From: Notospermus geniculatus
Lineage: Eukaryota > Nemertea > Pilidiophora > Heteronemertea > Lineidae
Direction of reading: 5' to 3'
Length of the DNA stretch: 64,000 nt
NCBI GenBank assembly: GCA_002633025.1
Contig: NMRB01000800.1
Coordinates: 160,589-224,588 of the forward strand
The notes under the pieces were generated by a model that did no database searches, was not told where the DNA came from, and worked only from the letters and a program-made list of their open reading frames with translations. Made by a program: the position numbers and the translations under genes. Positions 1 to 10,600 of the stretch are shown here, one piece after another; the first letter of the stretch is position 1, and the number at the start of each line of letters is the position of its first letter.

Positions 1-12
1 GCCCGCCATGGA

Positions 13-111
13 GGGGGACAGACCGAAATGTCACCCCGAGAAAACATTGTTGACCGAGGCCGCCGAGGTCAACAATGTTTTTTCGAGGGGTGACATTTCG
101 GTCTGTCCCCC
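13..111. repeat. Foldback (hairpin) element
   Basis: The left arm at about 13-55 and the right arm at about 67-111 are nearly perfect inverted repeats around a short GC-rich loop. Both arms carry the block accgaaatgtcacccc or its complement. No coding capacity. Seen directly; the class is unknown. Confidence 0.8.
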
Positions 112-741
112 GACATGAAAGGGTGCCATTTTCTATATCGTACCGGTGTACATGTATGTGTCACAACCCGTCTCTGCGGCTGTGCCCGGCAGCGGCGGAA
201 TGCGTGAAGACGACATGGTCAACCACGATTTGAAAAAAAAATTCCTTGCTAAAAAGCTGTGCTAGTCTAGGCCTAAATGAGTTAAAATATTCTTCCAAAT
301 GTGACAAAGTATCATTCTGTTAGGCCTACATTGCGTAACAGTACTGTTAAACTTGGCAGTCCACTCCACGTGCCTAGCGCTGCTGCGATTGAACTTGGTT
401 GCCAGGCGCTGACATCAACACGGGCTGTGCGGACCGGTAGGCCTAGAATTTATGACTGTTGAACATGCTATTCCCTGTATTCCACTCAACCTTTTTCATG
501 TATTCGTGCTAAACATGCTGATACTACGCCAATCGACACCAGAATATGATTTAATCGGAGCTCGATAGCCTAATATTCGACTTCAAATATTCGAAGCGGT
601 CAAACGAAAAAACGTCCGCCATTTTGTTTTCCGTGAGCGGGAGACAAATTGCATCTTAGCGGGAGACATTGAAAAATGTCCACCGCTCACGTGACGCGTC
701 TCGGCCAATCATATTCACGGATTCTCTCTCGAGGTACGATA
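112..741. other. Unassigned upstream DNA
   Basis: No gene, tRNA or clear repeat was recognised. The segment around 640-680 has two short direct repeats of gcgggagaca. Confidence 0.4.
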
Positions 742-1052
742 TCAAGTAATGATCACAGGACAATGGTCCTCTCTGTCCGGCGAGGAGCTAATTAGAGACT
801 GTTTTCTCTGGGCGTCAAAATAAAACATATAGGGTTCCCACGGCGAGAGGTTCATGGGGTACTTTTCAGTCAATTTGTCGCCGATGCCAACCAGTGTCTT
901 ACGCTCGACCTCCTGGTGTGGTGTATAATATTCGGCCGAAGACCCCAGACGAAAGCCGACGAGAAAAAGCCAACCATGGGCCATTTGCATGGCATGACAT
1001 GGAAGATGTGTCTCTAACTGGGCCAGACGTTGATGGGTGGTATCAGAAAATC
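742..1052 (-). CDS. Possible terminal coding exon, unrecognised gene
   Basis: On the minus strand a possible AG acceptor at 1054-1053 is followed by two bases and then about 102 open codons, ending in TGA at 744-742. The internal Met at 990 opens an 82-residue stretch. The composition looks protein-like: a short hydrophobic run (HGWLFLVGF), then an aromatic and acidic part (YPMNLSPWEPYMFYF). It does not overlap any repeat family found elsewhere in the window. I do not recognise the family, and no poly(A) signal was seen downstream. It could be the last exon of a gene transcribed away from the myosin, or a chance open frame. Confidence 0.3.
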
Positions 1053-1298
1053 CTACTTATAATCCGCTAGGCATTTCTTTCCACGCAGTTATATCTGTCC
1101 CGTCATCCCCCACCTCCCCAAGACATGAAGAATGTCGGTGTATCTCATAACGACAGTTTCAGGGAATCTCCGCAGTGATACAACCTTTCTTCTTTTAAAT
1201 GTTGAATGTACCGGCCGCCGTAGCATCCTGAGAACATCAGGGGTTCGCAGCGCTTGCTCCCTCCGTCACCGCACAGAAGATGCGGGTTGGTATATGGG

Positions 1299-1513
1299 GA
1301 TATGGGATTTCATTCCCGGCGCTTCACGTCCGTCGCCTGAGACAGACAGTAAGCTGTGGTGCCTTGTACCTTGTGCCTTTGCAAGGGCAAATAAAAAAAA
1401 CCCATCCAAGTGAGGAACATGAGTAGCTTGAGATGGCCTCTTCCATACTTACCAGGGCCAATAATGCTATGGCTTCGGCCCTGACGGAAAAATCTAATAC
1501 AAATACAAATACC
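1299..1513 (+). repeat. tRNA-Ala-like SINE, 5'-truncated copy
   Basis: It matches the body and tail of the SINE family seen complete at 11752-12041: the block around gacagtaagc, gtgccttgtaccttgtg, ccatccaagtgaggaacatg, then a tail of aatacaaatacaaata. The tRNA-like head is missing. Confidence 0.8.
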
Positions 1514-2280
1514 GCACAGAAGAGAGCGAGCGCTAAGAACCCCTGATGTCCTTAGGATGCCGTGTTGTGTTCACTTATCGAGTCACGGCGTGATCCTTAT
1601 CACAGACTGAGTACAAATTTGTTACCAGTTAAGAAAGGGACCACCGTGGATGCTGACTGAAACCCTTTAGGTCTTACCATTAATTTCCAGTCACCCTCAA
1701 TCATTGGCGTAAACCTTTCCTTAGATAGTTTTGAACCCTGTCTTAGGGTCCGTCCACGCACCGAGCCGAACCCTCAACAATATCATGTCCCAGCGTCCTA
1801 TGAGATAAGAAAGATCTCAAAGAACGCAGATGGCATCGTAAAGTTTATCTTTTATGGTGTAACAATGGTGAAAGTTTGACATCCAGGGCAGAGGAAGGGG
1901 TTTAAAAGGCGAGATAGAGAGTTGAAAAGCTTGGACGTAACTTTTATCATCACGCTTTCTCCTCCGCCACGGGCTATGGAGGTAGAATTGAGATGCAGGT
2001 GCCATTTTCCCGTCCGAGTCCTCGCCAACAATAGGTGATGAGTTATGTTACGCGATTGTTGCACTTCGCGACCTCGGGAAAGAATGCATCAGTATTATGA
2101 AGAGACCCGAAGGTCAAAGGTTTGAGGGCACGGTGAAAATTAGATTTTGTGATACCCTGACAAAAGGGTAAATTTTTCATTAATCATTCTTTGAGATCGG
2201 TCTTTGATAGTCGCATGGCTGGTAGCAACCAGGTGCACCCACTGCTATATAAGTCTTGATATGCCGGTGTAACAGTAAAG

Positions 2281-2520
2281 AATGTCCTCCTGTACACAGG
2301 CAAAATGACGTACATACGGCGGACGTACAGCTACTTTATATCCGCCGTATGTACAATGGATCATCCTCTGGACGTCCGGTGTACGTATGGCTTATACGTA
2401 CAGAAAACTATGTCCGCCGAGTATATGCCGTACGTATGGCATACGTACACCATACACCACATATCCCGCGTACATACGACGACGTACATACATAGACGTA
2501 CATACAAATTGAATCTAGCT
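2281..2520. repeat. GTAC/CGGACGTA-rich degenerate repeat
   Basis: Many copies of short self-complementary words (gtacgtac, cggcggacgtac, gtatggc) lie in both orientations. The related perfect-looking palindrome at 2692-2729 uses the same words, which suggests one original foldback element split by the insertion at 2551-2687. Confidence 0.6.
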
Positions 2521-2550
2521 ACTTTTATCTATGGTATATATACGCAACCA

Positions 2551-2687
2551 GGGCCCAGTTTCACAAAGAAACTTAAGTCTAAAATTTGACTTAAGTCATC
2601 ATGTGACCAGGGTTTTAGCAAATCAGATGACTTCATTTCAGACTTAAGTTTTTTCTTAGACTTAAGATTCTTTGTGAAACTGGGCCC
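2551..2687. repeat. Foldback element, GGGCCC-terminus family
   Basis: It begins gggcccagtttcacaaag and ends with the reverse complement. Inside, acttaagtct words form further inverted pairs. A second copy in the other orientation is at 26796-26931. Confidence 0.85.
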
Positions 2688-2691
2688 AGGA

Positions 2692-2729
2692 CTGGCGGAC
2701 GTATGCCGTATACGCCATACGTCCGCCAG
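2692..2729. repeat. 38-bp near-perfect palindrome
   Basis: ctggcggacgtatg is followed by a small centre and then by catacgtccgccag. It probably belongs with the repeat at 2281-2520. Confidence 0.75.
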
Positions 2730-3453
2730 ATGTACGTCAATTTCCCCGTGTACAAAGTGTCCTCTTCTGTTGTTGAATGACGGATTAAGGTGCATGGCTA
2801 TAGAAACCAATCGCCAGAGATTAGAATGTCACAATAGGATCGCTTTTTCCCAGGACAGTTTTTCCTAGGGACATTCTTTCCCTTCACACCTTCGGTTGGA
2901 AATAGCAACAAGGTTGATATTGTCGAAATCGTGGTTACCCAAGTCAAGATGGTTATTTCCCGTCAGCGTCCAGTCAGAACTAGTCTATTTTGATTTGGCG
3001 ACCGCAGACCAGTCCTCCATACCCCATTACCAATCTCAAGCAGTAATTTCCCTGATTACTGACCGTATCATTACCCTTTCAAGTTTTCGCTTCTACAATA
3101 ACACCAAGTGACATATTTGACATTCTATTAGTTACTGATCAATGGCAATCATGTAAGAATCGCATAACCTCTGGAAACCATTATCAACTCGATTATCAAC
3201 AAATAGTAGCGCCCGATTCGCCAAGCTGTCGCTGTAGCTGCACTCGAACGGCAGGCCTAACTGCTGAGCGGAATTTACTGCGACGAAGACGAAATTTCGC
3301 GTCGAATTCCACTTTGTGTTGCAGGAGCCACTCATATCGCCCTTAGAAATTTTAGAACGACGCTGCGTGCTTTCTAACAAATGAGAATGCCGCAGGGGGG
3401 CGCCACTGACAAGTTGTGGTCGTCGTTACAAGGTAACGCATCGGTACACATTT

Positions 3454-3913
3454 AGCGTGTTCGTTTACTTGCCTGGGCCTCACCTGGGTGAGACCCATCG
3501 GCGTTCTTTTTCGTGTGACGTCATGATCTGGGGTCTGTCGGGCCTGCCCGAAGTAATCCCTCGCCGAGGTGATAAGTTGGGGAAGTATCCCAGAATGCCT
3601 TTCAACACAATGGCGTCGAACGTGCCGAATCCACCATTTTTACCCAAACTGGATATAAATAATGGTTAGCATGCAACTATAGATGCAGATAGGGAGGATA
3701 AAATTGCTGCCAGGGCGACTTACATCTTCTGGTCGTCCATGTCGTCTGCTGGTGTGTCAGTGCCATTGCTTGCCGTCAGTTTGCCTGATCACGTGGTGCA
3801 AACTTACACAGGTGAGACCCAACAGCGTTCGTGAATGTGGCTTTATTGAGCAGTGCGCGACGGTCGCTCAGAAATTTACTCCGGGGAGGCCCAGGCAAGT
3901 AAACGAACACGCT
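3454..3913. mobile_element. Non-autonomous element with 28-bp terminal inverted repeats
   Basis: The terminus at 3454-3481 (starts agcgtgttcgtttactt) is the exact reverse complement of 3886-3913. The interior has short open frames only, so no transposase is encoded. The class is unknown. Confidence 0.75.
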
Positions 3914-5820
3914 ACTTGTGATGTGGGATGTGTAGACATTGGCCTAAAATAGATTTCTTATGCGAGACCAACACTCTCCGAGTTCGAAAAGCTGTGTCTG
4001 GTCTCTCCGTCTCACTCCCTGCTTCAGACAGGGTCGCTCAAACCCCTAGGAACAATCACCGCGATAAATAGCCTGCCATTAATTTAGGACCTTCCGGGCA
4101 CGCCCCGGGGGTTCAAACTGCCGACCTCCTCCCTGTATGCTTGTATACGACGGATGAATCCGAGGTTGCCGTCGGCGATGGTTAGGGTCGCCTTGTCCAG
4201 GTGGATCAACATGCGGTAGACACGATGTCAGGCAGACGGGCCCTGAGGGAGGGACGTCCATTAGTATCTGCTTTTGTTGTTGATTCACCGTCACAAATCA
4301 CTTAACCGGTTTTCAATGGACCCCTTGTTTTGTGGAAGAATGGTTTCATAGCTATACCACTCGGCGTCAATTTCTGTCGTCTCATCCTCCGACGAGGTAA
4401 AGTTGATGAAGGGTAATGCTGAGCCCTGTTTCATAAACAATACAGCCAGAAGGGGAATTTCTCTGAATTTCAAATTACAAATACTGTGTTCACGCGAGTA
4501 TACAGCATCGCATTGCTTTGATGGTTCAAGTTGAAATCCATCCGACTGAGGAGAAAAATCTGCCTCTCAAGCGAGCAGCACACTTCTTCGTTTTCGTTAT
4601 ACGGCAGGCAATTTGTGGTCGTCACAAAAATGGCCACTCACAACGACCACTCCGCACGGACACTTTGTGGTGACCACGAGTTGCCGATAGTCAAACCGGT
4701 TTGACTTTCCACCGCGAAATTGTTCGTTGTGGCCATATTAAGACCAGTGAGTGGTGAGGTGTGCTGTGGACTGGTGTAACAGAATCCAATGCCGCCGTTT
4801 TTCTGATGTCCCCCTGCATTGTTTCTCACAGGATTAAGGGTCGTGGTCTCTCTAGAGTCCTATACAATGGTGCCGCTTAATCCGTAAATTTATTGTTGCG
4901 GGACATCACATATCGGGGGACATTAGACTCTATTACACCAGCAACCGCCACAGAAGTTGCCAACAATGAAAATTGTCTTAATCAGCAACAGAAGTTTGAA
5001 GTGTGCTGCTAGCTGGCTATAGTAGGCCTTCATCTTCTTTCTTCGTCGCAACATACATGTAGAAGAAAAGGATGGTCTGTATCTTCATCTCTCTTCGTCA
5101 TTTGATTTTATTTTGTCGATGTTGTTGATCCCTTTCCATAACATCCTTCATGTGATTATTGTGACCAGCGAAGCCCGCAGTGCACTAAACAATGCTTCAC
5201 GTTGACGGTCACTCATCGCAGCGAATTCTGTCAACGGCTAATGAAGTCCACGGTAGCAATCTACCCTCATCGGTCGTAAATCACGGCCGGGGAGATTCTG
5301 AGAGTAATATACACATGATTCCAGTCTCTTCCTCTTTATTAAACCTAATCCTTGGTGTGATTGATGGACCTGCGCTCCATGGAACCAGATGGCAGCCAAT
5401 CGTGAATTACTGCAGCTAAACAAGGTGAATGGGTCCCATGTGGGGCGTTCAGTTTTGATTGCCGTTTCTCCATTGACCGCTGGTGAAAGCCGTTCGGTCC
5501 CTGAGGTGCTGTTTCTATGTTGACACGTGTGGAGCTTCTTTTTTGCCCAGTCTCTAGTTTTGACAGGAGAAAGTCCGATTTTAATGGCGAAGAGCTATAG
5601 CCTACCACCGATTCAGAATTGGAGTAATTTTAGAAAACGTCCGAAAATGTTTTATTCCCTACAGACTTTCCCCGTCCCAAAGCTACTGCTTCAGTACCAC
5701 TAATCCGGATTGCTTACCTATCAGAACTTATAGGCCTACTGAGGGTTCCTCCTAAATTTCTTTCCCCAAATTTTGTTAAACGAAGTGCCTGTCATGCCTG
5801 TTGTCTCAAGGCTCATAGCG
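3914..5820. other. Repeat-poor region, no gene recognised
   Basis: Only short open frames on both strands, none resembling a known family. A first exon for the myosin (a short peptide ending just before GARVW) was looked for and not found. Confidence 0.4.
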
Positions 5821-5903
5821 GTCACCCCCAAGCTATTGGTTCAGAACCACCAATCCTGACTGCTTCCGAACGTACGCTGAGGGTTGTTCCATAACTTCTT
5901 TCC

Positions 5904-6116
5904 CAAAGGGGCTGTTCATTTTCGTCACTTGAGGAATTTGACTTGTGATCCTTGGGAAAACAGAAAAAGCTCTGCACTTGCAAATTGCAGGGATTATTTG
6001 TTGTGCTGTACAGAATACTAGTAATCGCTGCAATTTGCAGCTTTATAGCTTTCTCCATTTTCCCAAGGATCACAACTCAGATTCCTCAATTGACGAAAAT
6101 CAACAGCCCCTTTTGT
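5904..6116. repeat. Foldback MITE (aaggggctgttcatttt family), copy 1
   Basis: The arms begin with a ggggctgttcattttcgtca-like word and contain tgatccttgggaaaa and tgcaaattgcag. The arms meet around 5995-6030. A second copy lies at 10924-11119. Confidence 0.8.
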
Positions 6117-6196
6117 TAAACGAAGTACCTGGTGCCTCGAGGCTCGTAGAGGTCACACCCAAATTCGTACTCGTGGTTAGTATTATGTCATTAGAG

Positions 6197-6573
6197 AGGA
6201 TGCGCAGCTTTCCGACTTCAACTACGAGAATGAATTGCAGTCCGCTATGGACATCCTTGATAAAAACGATGTGATAGAAGTTTTCAATTCGTCAAACACC
6301 ATAAATTGAAGGCAGAAAAAATTGGCCTAATAAATCGGAAGTGCGGATAAAGAATGAATATTGGAGTCGTAATCCGAGTCGTTACGACTTTGAGACACGA
6401 CTACGATATTTACGATTTATGCGCACTTCCGATTACGAGTCAAAATTTATTCTGCCGCTAAGTTATGGCGTTTTACGATTTGCAAACGTCTAATCGTTAT
6501 CAAGGATGTCCACAGCGGACTGCAATTCATTCTCGTAGTTGAAGTCGGAGTCGGAAAACTGCGCATCCTCTGT
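6197..6573. repeat. Inverted duplication of a coding-like segment
   Basis: 6199-6264 and about 6497-6571 are inverted copies with roughly 90% identity. Both can encode the same acidic peptide, YENELQSAMDILD in one arm and YENELQSAVDILD in the other. Between the arms lies an AT-rich segment. Constrained protein sequence in both arms suggests a duplicated gene or transposon fragment rather than a plain MITE. Confidence 0.6.
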
Positions 6574-6603
6574 ATTCAAGGCAGTTTCTGTCTGTTCTTC
6601 CAT
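6490..6603 (-). pseudogene. Short acidic ORF, probable gene fragment
   Basis: It starts at an ATG at 6603 and ends at TAG at 6490, giving 37 residues rich in Glu, Asp and Asn. Its C-terminal half is repeated in the inverted arm at 6199-6264. I do not recognise it. It may be the end of a transposon-encoded protein. Confidence 0.3.
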
Positions 6604-6624
6604 CCGAGATGGTCTGGTACTCTC

Positions 6625-6910
6625 TAAAAAAGAACGAGTGAAAACCCGATCTTTTAGAGCTAATTCCCGATCGATGAAAGAGCGAAGTTAGGGACTGCTC
6701 TTTTAGGAGCGAATGTCGCTCTTTCCAAAGAGCGGACTGTTTTCGCTCGTTAAAAGATCCAAATATGAGCGACCTATCCAGGTCAACATCAGCTCTTACA
6801 CGAGCGAACAGGTCGCTCTTTGAATTCGCTCGTTAAAAGATCGAAATACGAGCGGATCAACTGGCTCTTACAAGAGCGCCTTTTCTCGTTCAAATGAGCG
6901 AATTTGGAGC
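6625..6910. repeat. AGAGCGA/TCGCTCTT interspersed-palindrome tract
   Basis: About 285 bp are made largely of gagcga and tcgctc words in both orientations, with tcgttaaaagatc repeated at about 6745 and 6830. It can form many alternative hairpins. No coding capacity. Confidence 0.6.
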
Positions 6911-7227
6911 CATTAACCCCTTTCAGCTGGAAGAATTGAGTCCGGTTTTCGCCCTAATCTAGCGAAATGGATTTGAAATAATCCAGTCTCCAAGTATACT
7001 CCGGCAGCATCCAATGATTCAGTCGTTGGGGATCCTGTCCAGCTACGGGTGCAAAGGGCGATAGAAGAGTGAAAGAAAGAACAGAAGGATTGATTGTAAT
7101 AAACTCTGCTATATTAAGAAAAAGTAAATTAAGTGTGTCAAGGTGAAAACTGTTTTGTAACCAGCCAGAGTCGAACTTTCTGATGATGCGGCCTAATTTT
7201 CTTGCAATCAGCAGAATCATGAGGTTG

Positions 7228-7507
7228 TCCATCGCATAGGACAGTAAGCCGTGGTGCCTTGTACCTTGTTTCTTTGCAAGGGCAAGTAAAATACCCCATC
7301 CAAGTGAGGAACATGAGTAGTTTGAGATGGCCTCACTGTCCCATGCGACAGACGTAAAGACCGGGAATGAAATCCCATTCCGAAAATACAGTGAAATCCC
7401 ATATGGCCCGGGCTGGATTCGAAACCGGGACTCGGCTCTCAAGGCTCCTCAAGGGCCAATAAAATGCTACATGTACATGTATGGCTTCGGCCCTGACGGA
7501 ACAACAT
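7228..7507 (+). repeat. Rearranged tRNA-Ala-like SINE
   Basis: The SINE body runs forward to about 7333. Then the head and body appear inverted (tgtcccatgcgaca through gggctggattcgaa), and then a forward SINE tail (ggcttcggccctgacgg). It looks like one insertion with an internal inversion, or two insertions. Confidence 0.65.
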
Positions 7508-7522
7508 AATATGTGATGTAGT

Positions 7523-7700
7523 GCAGGGGTGGATCCACAATTTGGAAAAGAGGGGGCGCACTGTGCTAGAAACATTGAAATCTGCGGTGAATATCCTTGA
7601 TTTGCTCCAAGCAGAATTTCATGGTCGATTTTACAGATTTGTTGGCCAAAGGGGGGTCGCACCTGGGTGCCCCCGGATCCGTGCCTTTGGTGATGGTGTA
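7523..7700 (+). repeat. ggatcc-terminus MITE, copy 1
   Basis: It begins caggggtggatccacaattt and ends near ggtgcccccggatccgtgcc, so the ends are inverted repeats. Other copies: 8270-8436, 15470-15645, 51058-51228. Confidence 0.75.
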
Positions 7701-7778
7701 GGAAATACTGATAGATGGCTAGTGCGCGTGCTATTGTATTCTGTATTGTGTTCTAACAAGTTTCTACCATGGTTTCAG

Positions 7779-7886
7779 GGTGCTCGGGTCTGGATACGAG
7801 ACCCGGAGGTTGTGTGGCGAGGAGCTGAACTACTTGAGGATTATAAAGGACAGAAAGAACTTCAAGTGGAATATGAGGATGGAGAG
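7779..7886 (+). CDS. Myo5: Myosin V first visible exon, copy A (N-terminal SH3-like region)
   Basis: A ggtttcag acceptor precedes it and a gtaaga donor follows. The 36 codons begin GARVWIRDPEVVW and match the start of the SH3-like subdomain that opens class V myosin heavy chains (ARVWIPDPEEVW in vertebrate myosin Va, from memory of the family). It is phase 0 at both ends. A first exon with the initiator Met should lie upstream but was not recognised. A second, synonymous copy lies at 8526-8633. Confidence 0.92.
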
Positions 7887-8246
7887 GTAAGAGGAACCAA
7901 TATGGCTGCCGTGGCAGCCATATTGAATTTGTTTCATGACACTGAGTGACAGTTGTGGGCTGCTCTGGCAAAACCAGACGCTTGTGACTCAGATCAGAAG
8001 TTGAGCCTCAACGAACTAAGATGACACCAGGAGAGAATGGAAGAAATAGATTGTTTCAGATTTCACATGTTTCATAATCAGTGTTCTCCAACTCCTATTC
8101 CACGGGTACACAGCGCCACACCAAATTTTCTTGCCGCCAACCTAAACGCCGAACGGACTGTTCCCGCCACACCAAAAAAGTCTGCCGCCACAGAAAAAAA
8201 CTGCCCGCCACGGCTGACGAAAGTTACGCTGAAGCAACCATATCGC

Positions 8247-8250
8247 NNNN
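8247..8250. other. 4-base assembly gap
   Basis: A run of four N lies exactly at the border of duplicate copy B. Confidence 0.95.
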
Positions 8251-8808
8251 ACATAATATATGATGTAGTGCAGGGGTGGATCCACAATTTGGAAAAGAGG
8301 GGGCGCACTGTGCTAGAAACATTGAAATCTGCGGTGAATATCAGTGATTTGCTCCAAATTTCAGAATTTCATGGTCAATTTTACAGATTTGTTGGCCAAA
8401 GGGTGGGCGCACGGGGTGCCCCCCGGATCCGTGCCTGTAGTGTTGGTGTAGAAAATTCTGATAGATGGCTAGTGCGCGTGCTATTGTTTGTATTGTGTTC
8501 TAACAAGTTTCTACCGTGGTTTCAGGGTGCTCGAGTCTGGATACGAGACCCGGAGGTTGTGTGGCGTGGAGCTGAGCTTCTTGAGGATTATAAAGGACAG
8601 AAAGAACTCCAAGTGGAATATGAGGATGGAGAGGTAAGAGGAACCAATATGGCTGCCGTGGCAGCCATGACACTGAGTGACAGTTGTGGGCTGCTCTGGC
8701 AAAACCAGACGCTTGTCACTCAGATCAGAAGTTGAGCCTCAACGAACTAAGATGACACCAGGAGAGAATGGAAGAAATAGATTGTTTCAGATTTCACATA
8801 TTTCATAA
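8251..8808 (+). repeat. Segmental duplication, copy B (contains myosin exon)
   Basis: It matches 7503-8085 with small indels. It starts directly after the N gap. After about 8808 it continues into a fuller type-B MITE, whereas copy A diverges after about 8085. Confidence 0.75.
8526..8633 (+). CDS. Myo5: Myosin V first visible exon, copy B
   Basis: It encodes exactly the same 36 residues as 7779-7886. I count five differences over 108 bases, all at third codon positions. Acceptor tttcag and donor gtaaga are intact and the phase is 0-0. Use of both copies would insert 36 extra residues. Alternative allele, duplicated exon and assembly artefact are all possible. Confidence 0.85.
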
Positions 8809-8900
8809 TTAGACAGACAATATTGAAATGGACAAACATTTGGTCTCAACCTGCCAAGCTAGGAGCGACATGCAACTGGTTTGGCTGTGGTTGTTTCATG
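8683..8900 (+). repeat. Type-B gtgacccgctctggcaaaa MITE
   Basis: It contains the family blocks gagcctcaacgaactaagatg, acaccaggagagaatgg and ggtctcaacctgccaagct. Other copies: 10396-10600, 26350-26544 (reverse), 43811-44000. A truncated one lies at about 7955-8085. Confidence 0.75.
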
Positions 8901-9415
8901 ACACCGACAGATACACTCTATGAAAATTGACTTGAGCTTCAAAAACCCTGCCGTCGATCGTGTTTATCAATTTTGTGTCCAAATTATACACAATTATGGA
9001 ATAATTCCTCTTTCTATCTGTACTAATCCAGGGAGAAATTAAGGTAGGCTGTCGTTGTGTTTATTGTGAATCTCATTCAGCATGTTGTGTTTGCATGTTT
9101 GTATGTATGACATAGTAACTCATTTTCTCCAGGTTAACTCCATGGACGCTATTAACGACATTTTCTTTCTGCCTTGCCTGCGTCCCCATGTCTGCACCCC
9201 CTCCGTCCTATTTTGATGAAATTTAGCAGCTGGGCAGCAAGCCAGAGAATCGGCAACGCATCAAATGAATTTCACCATGTACATTGTAATTTTAAAATTG
9301 ATCCAGACAATATGAAAATTTCATTACGGCAAAATGTGGCCCCCGTGATAAGAGAAATTGGTTGTATATAACTCATAAACCAGTTGACTTATTTCCAGGA
9401 GTTCGGTGCTTTTGG

Positions 9416-9660
9416 ATAGACGATTCTCGAATTCGCAGATCTGTGCACTTCCACCGAAATTGCAACCAGAACCTCAATCTGAAACTGGCTGACGTGACGC
9501 CATCCATGATTCAGCAATGGTCGAGTCTGACGCAACGTCTTCGACGTCACTGTCGTGGGGTTGTCTGCGTCACGTCATTCAGTTTCAGACCGAGGCTGTG
9601 GTTGAGATTTCGGCGGAAGTGCACAGATCTTTCTCGTTTACGTCAATTTGAGAATTGTCT
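9416..9660 (+). repeat. 245-bp palindromic MITE, copy 1
   Basis: The left arm starts gacgattctcgaattcg and holds agatctg, cacttccgccgaaat and aacctcaatctgaaa. The right arm is its approximate reverse complement and ends tcaatttgagaattgtct. The middle holds atgattcagcaatggtc. Ten copies lie in the window. Confidence 0.88.
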
Positions 9661-9702
9661 GTTGCGGAGAAGATTTAGATTTCCTTTCTGACGATGTATG
9701 TC

Positions 9703-10190
9703 TCATATCGTTGGAAAAGGAAATCTTCCTTAACACTATTACATATCGTTGGAAACGGAATCTTCTTCCCTAACACTGTTACATATCGTTGGAAACGGAA
9801 TCTTCTTCCCTAACACTGTTACATATCGTTGGAAACGGAATCTTCTTCCCTAACACTGTTACATATCGTTGGAAACGGAATCTTCTTCCCTAACACTATT
9901 ACATATCGTTGGAAACGGAATCTTCTTCCCTAACACTATTACATATCGTTGGAAACGGAATCTTCTTCCCTAACATTGTTACATATCGTTGGAAAGAAAA
10001 TCGTCCCTACTGTTTAGTGTTACATATCGTTGGAAGTGAAATCTTCTTCCCTAACCATGCTATTAACACTGATTACATATCGTTGGACAGAAAATCTTTG
10101 CTAACACTGTTATTACATATCGTTGGAAAATAAATCTTCCGTAACACTACATATCGTTCGAAATGAAGTCTTCTTCCCTAACACTGTTGC
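9703..10190 (+). repeat. Minisatellite, unit about 40 bp
   Basis: About 12 units of catatcgttggaaacggaat plus cttcttccctaacactgtta. The first seven or so are nearly identical and the last few are diverged. A single isolated unit follows at about 10600. Confidence 0.93.
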
Positions 10191-10202
10191 ATACACATGT
10201 AT

Positions 10203-10395
10203 GTGACCCAATCTAGCAAAAGTCGGCGCATGTCGCAGGTGATCATCATTGGTCATCAGTTTACTCAGCTCTTATCACTGCTGTCCACTACTATTGTCAA
10301 CCTGCAGAGACGTACATTTCAGCTGTTGTGTTGTGAGGCCGTTAACCCTTTCCTCGGTTGTAACATGCACCTAATTCTGCTGGATCGGGTCACAT
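10203..10395 (+). repeat. Type-A gtgacccgatctagcaaaa MITE, copy 1
   Basis: Inverted ends: gtgacccaatctagcaaaa and tctgctggatcgggtcac. The core is gcaggtgatcatcattgg, cagtttactca, gagacgtacatttcagct and gccgttaaccctttcct. Type B follows directly head to tail. Confidence 0.85.
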
Positions 10396-10600
10396 GTGAC
10401 CTGGCACAGCAAAATGAGTCGCATGTCCCTCAGAATGTGAGCCGCAACGAACTACATGTAAGATGACACCAGGAGAGAATGGAAGAAATAGATTGCTTCA
10501 GATTTCATAATAGACGGACAATACTGAAACTGACAAACACTTGGTCTCAACCTGCCAAGCTAAGAGCGACATGCAGCTCCTTTTGCTGTGCCGGGTCACA
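10396..10600 (+). repeat. Type-B MITE abutting type A
   Basis: It starts gtgacctggcacagcaaaat and ends gccgggtcaca. The core holds agatgacaccaggagagaat. Confidence 0.8.

Larger units (their letters stand above)
7503..8085 (+). repeat. Segmental duplication, copy A (contains myosin exon)
   Basis: It is near-identical to 8251-8808. It includes a ggatcc-type MITE, the 108-bp myosin exon and the start of the next MITE. Copy B begins directly after a 4-N gap, so unmerged alleles in the assembly are as likely as a true tandem duplication. Confidence 0.75.

Noticed and set aside
3611-3669. ATG at 3611 (MASNVPNPPFLPKLDINNG) as the myosin first exon
   Set aside because: The peptide does not resemble the start of a class V myosin, the phase at the gttagc donor does not fit exon 7779, and it lies inside the 28-bp-TIR element.
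9703-10190. CRISPR-like array
   Set aside because: The units are contiguous with no unique spacers, in a eukaryotic intron. It is a minisatellite.
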